DNA of 14,789 nucleotides, taken from Stephanodiscus triporus. Taxonomy: Eukaryota > Bacillariophyta > Thalassiosirophyceae > Thalassiosirales > Thalassiosiraceae. Under the pieces are notes generated by a model that did no database searches, was not told where the DNA came from, and saw only the letters and a list, made by a program, of their open reading frames with translations. The translations under genes were made by a program, and so were the position numbers. Below are positions 7,701-14,789 of this stretch, one piece after another; positions within the stretch are counted from its first letter, which is position 1; the number at the start of each line of letters is the position of its first letter. Location of the stretch: positions 1 through 14,789 of the forward strand of contig JALLAZ010001013.1 of the NCBI GenBank assembly GCA_036939755.1, given 5' to 3'.

Positions 7701-9509
7701 ATGATGACGATGCCGCCGTGGTCCGAATCCGCCGGACCCACGCGCCGCCCCCCCCTCGCAATCGTCGCGCCGCCGCCCCGCGCGACAACAACAACAACAA
7801 CAACTCTCGGATCCGACCACCGCCCCAAGCTGCCCGGCCGACGACGCCCGACGACCACGACGATGACATCGACATCGCGCAGGACGTGCCGCGCGGCGGC
7901 GTCTTCGTCGTCGTCGACGACGACGACGACGACGACGCCGCCGCTGCTGCTGCTGCTTCCGCTGACCCTCCTCCTCGTGACGATGACGACGCCGTTCCCG
8001 GCGGCCGAGTCCCTGTCCCATCCTCCCGTCCTCGGATCACGTCGGTCTCCGTCATCGTCGTCGCGACGGATGACTACGACGATCGTCGCGTCGTTCTACG
8101 GGCCGGCGCATCCGTCGCGCCCTCTTTCGAGGACGGCGTCGTCGTCGTCGTCGATGTCGATGTCGATGTCGATGTCGCCGCCGAACTCGAACGCGAACGC
8201 GAACGCGAACGTCGCCGCGACGAGGACGACGTCGACGTCGACGTCGACGTCGTTGTCGATGGCGGTGGAGGGGGACTTCGATCCGTCCGACATCGCCGAA
8301 TCGAGGACCGCGATCGAATCCGGCTCCGTACGCGCTTGGTTGCGCGCCCTGTACAAGTTCACCCGTCCTCACACCATCCGGGGAACCATCCTCGCCTCGT
8401 TCGCGGGCACGACTCGGGCCCTGCTCGACACGCCCGGGTTGCGATTCGCGACGGTGTCGTGGGGGACCCTCCTCCCTCGCGCCGCGATCGGGATGATCGC
8501 GCTTTTGTTAGGCAACGCCTTCATCGTTGGGATCAACCAGATATTCGACAGGGACATCGACCTATTGAACAAGCCGTTCTTGCCGGTGGCGAGCGGGGAG
8601 ATGAGCGAAAGGGCCGCTTGGATGGCGGTGGTCCTCAGCGGCATCGCGGGGCCGATGATCGTGTGAGTGTTATTATTATATTGTCATCATTATTTAGCGG
8701 GGGCCTTTGAATATCGCGCCGGATTTTCTCGGAGAGGTTCATGATGGTTGGAAGATATATGATTATATTATTATTCCCCTCGAGTATCCTCTCAATTTTT
8801 CTCCGACCTCCCCCCCCCCTCTACCGCTCTCTGTCACGACCGTACTTCCAATGTCGTGTACGCTCGATGACGGCAAAAACAATGAACGAACGAACGAACG
8901 AACGACAACAATGAACAAAATTAACAAAGGTACAATTACTTTCCCGCCCTCCTCTTCCGACTCTACATGGTCGGTTGGACCCTCGGCGCTGTGTACTCCG
9001 TACCGCCCTTGCGCACGAAGCGCAATCCCCTCGCGGCGGGCCTGACCATCGCCACGGTCAGGGGATTCCTGCTCAACTTCGGCGTTTACTACGCGGTGAA
9101 GGACGCCATCGGCGCGCCGTTTTCGTGGAGTCCGAAGGTGTCATTCATCGCGCGCTTCATGACAACGTTCGCTTCCGTGATCGCGGTGACGAAGGACCTG
9201 CCGGACGTCGACGGGGACAGGGCGTACAACATATCGACGTTCGCGACCAGGGTGGGAGTGGCAAGAATAGCGAACGGCGCGTCGATTTGCCTGTTGTTGA
9301 ATTACGCGCACGCGATGCTGACGGGATTGTTGTCGAGTCCTGGCACCTTTCATGCGATCCCGATGATCGGGGGGCACGCGTTGCTCGCGGCGATGCTGGT
9401 CTCGCATTACAGGGAATTGGAGCCCGAGAAGTTGTCGTCGATCAAGAAGTACTACAAGCACATTTGGGATCTATTCTACCTGGAGTATGCGTTGTACACC
9501 CTTATTTGA
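7701..9509 (+). CDS. HST: Homogentisate prenyltransferase, solanesyltransferase-like (UbiA family), two exons
   Basis: The gene joins 7701-8662 to 8930-9509 (513 residues from the first ATG). It belongs to the membrane UbiA prenyltransferases. NQIFDRDID (279-287) supplies the NxxxDxxxD motif and KDLPDVDGD (409-417) the second Asp-rich motif; both bind prenyl diphosphate through magnesium. INQ...[26 protein letters not shown] and a C-terminal IWDLFYLEY resemble plant homogentisate solanesyltransferase (plastoquinone-9 pathway) more than the phytyltransferase (tocopherol), though the assignment of prenyl donor is by eye. The leader (1-186) is long and repeat-rich. A Met at 7863 (residue 55) is a good alternative start, since a signal-peptide core ([14 protein letters not shown], about 79-92) follows it. 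The conserved domain begins near residue 205. Exon 2's first residues ([12 protein letters not shown], 322-333) are recovered only with the splice. Expected location: plastid inner envelope or thylakoid. Confidence 0.92.
8154..8254 (+). repeat. Three adjacent hexanucleotide repeats in the prenyltransferase leader
   Basis: Three different six-base repeats follow one another: ATGTCG copies (from 8154, giving Met-Ser), AACGCG copies (about 8186-8211, giving Asn-Ala) and ACGTCG copies (about 8228-8254, giving Thr-Ser). A GTC/TCG triplet run precedes them. All sit in the leader before the conserved domain, and unit-length changes keep the frame. Confidence 0.85.
8663..8929 (+). other. GT-AG intron in the homogentisate prenyltransferase gene
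   Basis: The donor GTGAGT at 8663 and acceptor AAAG ending at 8929 give a 267-base phase-2 intron. Splicing joins ...GPMIV to YNYFPALLF... and keeps the UbiA domain continuous, whereas the unspliced frame stops at 8664-8666. The intron is AT-richer than the exons and holds a GAAC tetranucleotide repeat (about 8884-8903). Confidence 0.88.
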
Positions 9510-10111
9510 GGAGTATGGGCATACATGCGTATCGTCTCGTGGACGGGAAGGTGGAGAGAGGGGTTACTGCGAATGGGACAGAAACCAAAATTATCGGGTT
9601 GAACGGTTTGGATACTGCATGGAGAATGAAGCTTGTTTCAGTTTTTTCTACCACCCTCCTCTCCTTTTGAGCAGGAGTGACAAAATACTTAACACTGAAT
9701 TAACACTATGGCCAATTTTAGTTGTGATAACTTCACTTTGATCCATGAACATATGATAGGTTCCGACCTGCTTGCTTGGTGTTTTAATGGAAAATTTGAT
9801 TTGAGCTCCTCCCCATATGTAGGCTTCTCAGGGGAGAAGAGACATGTGGGTTCAGGGTGGCAGCGATAAAAGCACCTTCTACTAAATGTTAGTAGTTGCG
9901 CCATCGAGTCTTGCCATGCAATGGGACTAGTGAATCCAGTGAGAGTTAATTCACTCAACAGTGACAAGGCTAAAACTTTCCAAATATGGGCAACCAGCTA
10001 CATGGCAGTTCTCTACTGGCATCTAGAAGCTGCTAATGATGAAGACTACAGTATCCAGATAAATATACCACCTGCAACAGAAAAAAAATCCTTTACAAAA
10101 ATCAGTATGTT
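9510..10111. other. AT-richer intergenic region, no gene seen
   Basis: This follows the prenyltransferase stop. Short frames of 64-92 codons occur on both strands, but they lack recognisable motifs or the GC-ending codon use of the genes. It presumably contains the 3' end of the prenyltransferase mRNA and leads into the tandem array. Confidence 0.5.
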
Positions 10112-11088
10112 GTAAGGACACATCCATGTGCAAATCCATAGCGTTGAAGGTTGTCAAACACCTTGCATGTGTTTGACATTGATGTGGGATCAATCTGGAT
10201 TGGGTCCACAGCCTCAATCACTGCACTTCACCCTCATTTGTGGCCCAGGAGTTACCCAAACCAATTAGTTAACTTCGAAAAGCTTGGTCAATGAGAGCAG
10301 CTGTAACGATGTAAGGACACATCCATGTGCACATTCACATCTTATGAAGGTTGTCAAACACCTTGCATGTGTTTGACACTGATACGAGAACCATCTGGAT
10401 TGGGTCTTCAGCCTCAATCACTGTATTTCAACATCATTCATTGCTGGGCTCAATCACTGCATTTCACCATCATTAATTGCTGGAGAGTTACCCAGAATTC
10501 TACCTCACTTCCAAAAGCATGGTCAATGAGAGCAGCTGTAATGATGTAAGGACACCACTATATGCACATCCGCAGCATATGAAGGTTGTCAAACACCTTG
10601 CATGTGTTTGACATTGATGTGAGAACCATCTGGATTTGCTTCCACAGCCTCAATCACTACATTTCACCATCATTCATCACTGTCGGGAGTAACCGGGAAT
10701 TCCAGCTCAGTACTTCCAAAAGCTTGGTCAATGAGAGCAGCTGTAATGATGTAAGGACACAAGAACCATCTGGATTGGATCCACAGCCTCAATCACTACA
10801 TTTCACCATCATTCATCGCTATTGGGAGTAACCTGGAATTCCAGCTCAGCACTTCCAAAAGCTTGGTCAATGAGAGCAGCTGTAATGATGTAAGGACACA
10901 TCCATGTGCACATCCACAGCATATGACGGTTTTCAAACACCTTGCATGTGTTTGACATTGATATGAGAACCATCTGGATTGGGTCCACAGCCTCAGGATT
11001 TACCCAATAGTTTAGTCCACTTCGAAAAGCTTGGTCAACATGAGCTAATGCAATGATGTAAGGACACCTATGCGTATCCACAGCATAT
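10112..11088. repeat. Degenerate tandem array, about 200-bp unit, five units plus stump
   Basis: The anchor GTAAGGACAC (or close to it) recurs at 10112, 10311, 10546, 10751, 10890 and 11058, giving unit lengths of 199, 235, 205, 139 and 168. The 235-base unit contains an internal 36-base duplication (10415-10450 and 10451-10486). The 139-base unit lacks about 66 bases that include a hairpin. Shared blocks include AGCTTGGTCAATGAGAGCAG and the hairpin core. The units differ by substitutions and indels, so the array is not freshly amplified. It has no gene-like frame on the plus strand. Confidence 0.9.
10152..10178. repeat. 10-bp-stem hairpin within tandem unit (first copy)
   Basis: TGTCAAACAC and GTGTTTGACA are perfect reverse complements around the loop CTTGCAT. 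The same 27 bases recur exactly at 10352-10378 and 10587-10613, and with a shortened 8-bp stem at 10931-10957. The fourth unit (10751-10889) lacks it. Confidence 0.9.
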
Positions 11089-11323
11089 TCTTTGTGCGGG
11101 GGGAGACCCCTCTTCCCCATCTTGATCTACTTAAGACAATTTCTACTATCTATGTATGTAAAGTAGGTTTTGGTACGTAGAGTAGGTAAGGGGTAGATAG
11201 GTACCCTGATTGTCTCGGAGTTGAAGAAATTTTAGTTTGTAGCCAATGTGTAAATTGAATTCCAATGTTGATATTCGATGTAGGTATTGTTGAATTGTAT
11301 GTAGCTTTTTGTACCATTTGCAA
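11089..11323. other. Intergenic stretch between tandem array and fold-back element
   Basis: AT-rich sequence with GTA/TAG-rich words around 11130-11205 and no open frame of note. I see no defined feature in it. Confidence 0.4.
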
Positions 11324-11325
11324 TA

Positions 11326-11519
11326 CTACAGTTTCCAGTTCAATTGTGACAAGGGAAACATTGAGATATTTCCCTTCGTACTGTTCCTACCGTATCTCTC
11401 TACGAGAAGCTAGGGGAACCACGAGCTTCCCCTAGCTTCTCGTAGTGAGTACGTGTAGGAACAGAACGAAGGGAATGTCTCGATGTTTCCCTTGTCGCAA
11501 TTGTACTTGGAGACTGTAG
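11326..11519. mobile_element. Fold-back MITE-like element, 194 bp, TA-flanked
   Basis: Almost the whole element is one imperfect palindrome. The left arm (11326-11418) pairs with the right arm (11427-11519) around the eight-base loop CCACGAGC, with only scattered mismatches and single-base indels. The ends read CTACAGT... and ...CTGTAG and are flanked by TA on both sides (11324-11325 and 11520-11521), as expected for a TA target-site duplication of the Tc1/mariner type. It encodes no protein, so it would depend on a transposase elsewhere. The alternative is a hairpin RNA precursor. Confidence 0.7.
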
Positions 11520-12161
11520 TACCAAGGCACTTTAGTAATCTTTTTTAGGTTCAGCCATGACGGGTTCGCTGCTGCCGCGAGGGATGCACAAATGGAGCCG
11601 TTAAGGGTGGAGTTTGTAGAAGGCATGGAGCGAAGGTGACACGATGCAGCCTCGAAGTTCTCAGGTTATTCTTTAGTTGAGAGGGGAAACCCAATTTGAG
11701 AGGGGGGGAAACGCGCAGGGAGCCTCATTTTTACATAGGAAACGTTGTGGAATTAGCACTTTGGCAAAGCTCTTTCAACAGTGTATCTGGAGGGCGATTG
11801 GTTTGGAGGTGTGGCACAGAAGTGTGCACAATCATGCAATGCAAACCTGTCCATGGAAGCAATGAATACTGAATGAGGAGGGGCAGGAGTACCTCCTTAC
11901 CATTTTCACCCACGGAAAAGAGTCTAAATATTCTTTTAGAGGAGTCTGTAGAATGCAATACTACACTGACAAGATAAAAGGCAAGGGAAATAATGTAAAG
12001 AATCTGAGTGGAAGGAGCGAATTCCACTTTCTGTGCACTTTTTTCTTCAGTTATTGCATGGAAGACACCGCTCGTATCTTATCCCTTTTTTCTTCGTGTC
12101 TCAAACATGCTTGAAGAGTTGAGCTTGTGACGCCGAATAGAATAGTCGGAGAGGGAAAAGT
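11520..12161. other. Intergenic region downstream of the methyltransferase gene
   Basis: This stretch contains the 3' flank of the minus-strand methyltransferase. A 98-codon minus frame (11731-12027) has one hydrophobic segment but no recognised motif and ordinary AT-rich composition; I do not call it a gene. Otherwise nothing defined is seen. Confidence 0.45.
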
Positions 12162-13418
12162 CTATGGCTTTTCTCCGTAAACGGTAACGACCTTGCACAA
12201 TTCATCCATATTCATCTTCTGCAAGAACTCGTATTGGTTCGTGTATACTCCGTGTATCTTGAACCGTTCCTCGTTATTCGTGCCTATCTCGTCCAATGGT
12301 ACCTCATAACCTTCCACGGGACTTTCCGCATCGATGATACGCACATTCACGAAACCTATCCTTTCGCAGATGGGCAATATGGATTCTAACGGCGCGAACA
12401 TGCGCATGCATACCGGCCACTGAAACGACGGATCCAGTCCGTTCGAGACGATGGTTGTCGTCGATATCGCCATTCGCCCACCGGACTTCAACGCCCGGAA
12501 AACGCCGCAGAATGCCTTGTACTTGTCCGGGGTGAGGCAGAAGGCTCCATTGCTAATGCAAACGTCGAACATTCCCAACATCGGCAAAATGTTCTCGGAG
12601 GTGAATGCATCCTCGAGTTTCTCCAGGTCACCGCGGATGAACCGCACGCGACGAGGCACGTCCAACCCCCTATCCATTGCCCTCCTAGTCGCATGCTTAA
12701 CCTCGGATTCCGCGAGGTCGATCCCGACCACGAAGGGCGCCGAGAATGCGCCCTCGTCCTCGAGCTCATGGGCTTGTCGTTGACACACCTCATCGTCCGC
12801 GCCACAGTCCCTCGTGGCCAGGAAGGAATCGATGCCCAACCCGGACCCGACGTCAAGTACGGCCTCGCCACGTCGGATACCGGCAACGAGGTGGGGATAC
12901 GCAACTCCCTGATAGTTGTATATGTCGTCATCGCCCACGTAGTCCATGTCCTCGGCCGTGTACCCTATCCGGGACATGATGGCACGCGCCCTGGCCACGT
13001 TACCCCTCAACCCCGCCGTCCTACCAACTCGCTCGTACGCCCGTGCCGTCTCTTCCTTGGCGTAGGCATGGAGATGGTGACATTTGGATCTCTCTTCGGA
13101 AGCTCTCGAATAATCCTCCTCGTCGATGACGTTGTCGTCGTCCTCGTCATACACGTACAGGTAGTCCGCACACGGGTGCTCGAATCCCGCGACGCCGTCC
13201 GCGTAATGCAGGAGGGGGCCGCTCACCTCTCGCGACATCAGTACGTGCTCGTCGAGGACGTCCGGCCGACGGAGGTACAGGTCTTTCAGGGCCCTACGCC
13301 TCGCGCGGGCCTTGGCGTCGTCGTCGTCCTCGTCTTCGTCGTCCTCGGCGACGATCGCGGAGACGGCGTCGTCCATCATCGGCGGGTACGTGTCCTCCAG
13401 ATACGCCTCGTACATCAT
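12162..13418 (-). CDS. SAM-dependent methyltransferase, arsenite methyltransferase-like layout
   Basis: The 418-residue product has a class I methyltransferase core: motif I VLDVGSGLGID (187-197), an acidic residue closing strand 2 in VVGIDLAE (230-237), FIRGDLEKL (260-268), CISNGAFCLTPDKYKAF (287-303) and LKSGGRMAIST (310-320). GSGxGxD, the SN...L(T/S)PDK string and a Cys after DP..W (C337) recall ArsM-type arsenite methyltransferases. ArsM normally has Cys right after the SN pair; here it is Gly291, with a nearby Cys294, so arsenite as substrate is doubtful. The N-terminal ~160 residues are a variable acidic region with an Asp/Glu run (25-34) and no obvious targeting signal. A double Met starts the frame. 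No intron is needed. The substrate is unknown; small molecules related to arsenic, or sterol/quinone-type methylation, cannot be separated here. Confidence 0.82.
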   Translation of the reverse strand: MMYEAYLEDTYPPMMDDAVSAIVAEDDEDEDDDDAKARARRRALKDLYLRRPDVLDEHVLMSREVSGPLLHYADGVAGFEHPCADYLYVYDEDDDNVIDEEDYSRASEERSKCHHLHAYAKEETARAYERVGRTAGLRGNVARARAIMSRIGYTAEDMDYVGDDDIYNYQGVAYPHLVAGIRRGEAVLDVGSGLGIDSFLATRDCGADDEVCQRQAHELEDEGAFSAPFVVGIDLAESEVKHATRRAMDRGLDVPRRVRFIRGDLEKLEDAFTSENILPMLGMFDVCISNGAFCLTPDKYKAFCGVFRALKSGGRMAISTTTIVSNGLDPSFQWPVCMRMFAPLESILPICERIGFVNVRIIDAESPVEGYEVPLDEIGTNNEERFKIHGVYTNQYEFLQKMNMDELCKVVTVYGEKP

Positions 13419-13690
13419 CTGACAACCAATCGTCGCCGATCCGACGCCGCCGCACTTCCCCCGTCTCGCGCTCCCCGGCGGGATCGTTTTTGGGAGTCCA
13501 AATGGAGTTGAGGGAAAAACTACTCAATCGTAGTTTCCCTCCGTCCACGTAAAATGTATGAATTCATAGTTTTGTCTCTGTTAGTGATTTTTACTAAGTA
13601 AAAGAATTCTTAACCATGATGATTTCCGCCGCAGCCTCTCCCCTCCGCTAGTATTACAGAATAGTTATTAAGCGTAATAAAGAATAGATT
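13419..13690. promoter_or_regulatory. Upstream region of the methyltransferase gene
   Basis: Bases 13419-13550 are GC-rich and probably the 5' leader; beyond them the DNA turns strongly AT-rich (13550-13745). A hairpin sits at 13510-13541. No named promoter motif is seen. Confidence 0.4.
13510..13541. repeat. Hairpin in the methyltransferase 5' flank
   Basis: GAGGGAAAAACTAC (13510-13523) pairs with GTAGTTTCCCTC (13530-13541) across a six-base loop, with two extra A bases bulged in the left arm. It begins about 90 bases upstream of the start codon, so it may fall in the 5' leader. It could act in RNA or be a protein-binding dyad. Confidence 0.6.
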
Positions 13691-13770
13691 ATGAATAATT
13701 GGACTGTATTAAATAAAGATTACGTTCTACCTATTTTATTAGTCTCGGTAATTTCTGACGTCGCGGACAC

Positions 13771-13855
13771 ATTCTTTTTCGTTGTAAGCAGCGAAACTGA
13801 TGTCGTTGACAGCGTTCTTTTTCGTCGAATAGCAGCAAAACTGACGCGGTTGAAG
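13771..13855. repeat. Diverged 43-bp tandem duplication
   Basis: Two adjacent copies begin ATTCTTTTTCG (13771) and GTTCTTTTTCG (13814), share AGCAG and AAACTGA cores and each end with GTTGA. They differ at several positions and by one base in length. They lie in what may be a first exon of the broken gene to the right. Confidence 0.65.
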
Positions 13856-14337
13856 TGCACGAGAATAAAAAGGAACAGGTAAGAATTTTATCACCCCGCT
13901 TCCCCCGCCTTGTCCAAGGCAGGGGCGCGCCACGACAGGTGTGAGCGCGAGGGGAAGCGAGAGACGACCAAGCCGAGACCGCTCGAAATCAAACGAAATC
14001 TTGTGTTCTTGCAGTCAATTCTTTCAAGAATTGGCTGGTGAAACGCTCATCAGATCAAGCATCTTTGCCAGTTTGGGGCCCGCAAGGGGACGAAATCAAG
14101 AGGGACAATCTTCGCGAGCAAGCCAAGTCGATTATCCACATCATCGTCAAAGATATCGTCGACAACGGAGTAATCGTTGAGCCATTGCTCCAATTGCTGC
14201 GCGATAAGACCACCCTCAAGTCGATTGCACGTGCACGAGATGCACTGCGACGATTGCCATCATCCGCCGAAGCCAAAACGTCAAGCTCGTCGAGCTCTAC
14301 GACATGTGGTGAGTGGAAGAGATCACGATCAACGATG

Positions 14338-14360
14338 GAATCACGCTCGTTGCGTGATTC
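14338..14360. repeat. 9-bp-stem hairpin inside the putative intron
   Basis: GAATCACGC (14338-14346) and GCGTGATTC (14352-14360) are perfect reverse complements around the loop TCGTT. It lies within the putative intron 14309-14548. Confidence 0.6.
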
Positions 14361-14399
14361 TTCATCTCCCAAGTCGACCCCCCAAGTCATTCTTTGTTC

Positions 14400-14412
14400 G
14401 TGACTCAGTCAC
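14400..14412. promoter_or_regulatory. GTGACTCAGTCAC palindrome containing TGACTCA
   Basis: The thirteen bases are a perfect palindrome around a central C and include the AP-1/GCN4-type bZIP site TGACTCA at 14401-14407. It lies in the putative intron of the broken gene, with no intact gene close by, so function is uncertain. Confidence 0.3.
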
Positions 14413-14626
14413 TTGTTGCATCGCGTTCAAAACTGGTCACAAAAGGGAAGGAGAAGAAGATGAAGCACCGTCTCTCCCGTCGCGCCGTCGACTCTGACCT
14501 CTCGCGCCGCGTGGATGAGTTGATTGTTGTGTTTGTCCTTCTCCCCAGCGTACCCGAATCCCATTGTTCAAGGTCAACACTCAACTTGCGATTCGAGGCG
14601 TATTTGCCATCGCTATTTCCTTTTAG

Positions 14627-14789
14627 CTTCTTGCAAACGTTGGTTGAGTTTCTAAGCGCCCCAATTTGTTTTGTTTTGGAAATTGCTCCGCTCGAAATGC
14701 TACTCACAAAATTAACAAAAGTGAGAGCAGTTTAAATAGATAACTAATATAAGTATGAGTGTGCACAACAAATTTTATTTTATGATGGC
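14627..14789. other. Right-edge sequence, nothing defined
   Basis: AT-rich sequence after the last protein-like stretch. No frame, RNA or repeat is supported before the window ends. Confidence 0.4.

Larger units (their letters stand above)
13879..14626 (+). pseudogene. Probable broken multi-exon gene, function unknown
   Basis: Splice signals are clean: donor AACAG/GTAAGA at 13879, a pyrimidine-rich acceptor ending TTCTTGCAG at 14014, donor GTGAGT at 14309, and acceptor CTTCTCCCCAG at 14548. The exon 14015-14308 reads as a good protein first in one frame (NSFKNWLVKRSSDQ... through KDIVDNGVIVEPLLQLL to about 14237). From about 14250 a different frame is better (AIIRRSQNVKLVELYDM). The next exon looks most protein-like in a third frame (RTRIPLFKVNTQLAIRG, stop at 14624-14626). 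No choice of splice phases joins these, and the candidate upstream exon has a stop in the required phase. It may be a pseudogene with about two frameshifts, a sequence error, or chance. I recognise no family. Confidence 0.35.

Noticed and set aside
8052..8372. Minus-strand frames over the prenyltransferase leader (Arg runs and Asp-Val repeats)
   Set aside because: They arise from the hexanucleotide repeats read backwards; no independent support.
7190..8710. Long plus-strand frame of 506 codons overlapping both plastid genes
   Set aside because: It crosses the antisense of one gene and another frame of the prenyltransferase, and is rich in Arg and Asp from triplet repeats. The UbiA motifs lie in a different frame.
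10112..11088. CRISPR array
   Set aside because: Units are about 200 bases, repeat throughout their length and have no unique spacers; the setting is a eukaryotic nuclear genome.
11731..12027. 98-codon minus frame with one hydrophobic segment
   Set aside because: AT-rich intergenic setting, no motif, and codon use unlike the neighbouring genes.
12693..13511. Plus-strand frame of 272 codons
   Set aside because: Antisense to the methyltransferase, whose motifs are clear; no domain seen in this frame.
14055..14390. 111-codon minus frame opposite the broken gene
   Set aside because: It has a Met and stop, but the plus strand has matching splice signals and better protein-like strings; kept only as an alternative.
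1..14789. tRNA or rRNA genes
   Set aside because: I looked for the B-box GGTTCRANYCC with acceptor-stem pairing and for rRNA-like blocks and found none; a tRNAscan or Rfam run would settle it.

Overview
The window looks like nuclear DNA of a photosynthetic stramenopile, most likely a diatom. The reasons are: eukaryotic genes with GT-AG introns; three proteins with signal-peptide-like N-termini suited to import into a secondary plastid; and many in-frame GAC/GTC triplet and hexanucleotide repeats that encode Asp, Ser and Thr runs. Species cannot be told from the sequence alone. All assignments come from reading motifs by eye; no database search was possible.

Layout. Bases 1-245 (minus) hold what looks like the start of a gene running off the left edge. 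At 884-2038 (+) lies a PAP/fibrillin-like plastid lipid-associated protein, convergent with 2147-4084 (-), an octopine/nopaline-type opine dehydrogenase swollen by low-complexity inserts. A 365-bp divergent spacer separates it from 4450-6300 (+), a U-box-like, coiled-coil protein with a duplicated C-terminal module and a Ser-Val-Gly repeat tail. That repeat carries on in frame past the annotated stop. At 6772-7515 (-) is a conserved-looking plastid membrane protein. It is divergent from 7701-9509 (+), a two-exon homogentisate prenyltransferase most like the solanesyltransferase (plastoquinone) branch, and a perfect TGACGTCA palindrome sits between the two.

From about 9.5 to 12.1 kb the DNA is AT-richer and has no convincing gene. 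It holds a degenerate tandem array (about 200-bp units carrying a 10-bp-stem hairpin) and a 194-bp fold-back element flanked by TA, which looks like a MITE. At 12162-13418 (-) is a SAM-dependent methyltransferase related in layout to arsenite methyltransferases. The right end (13.7-14.6 kb) shows clean splice signals and protein-like stretches in mutually incompatible frames, so it is probably a broken gene.

The fibrillin-like protein, the homogentisate prenyltransferase and the small plastid membrane protein could share a plastid membrane/prenylquinone role. That is inference from family knowledge and proximity only. The other genes show no obvious common pathway.
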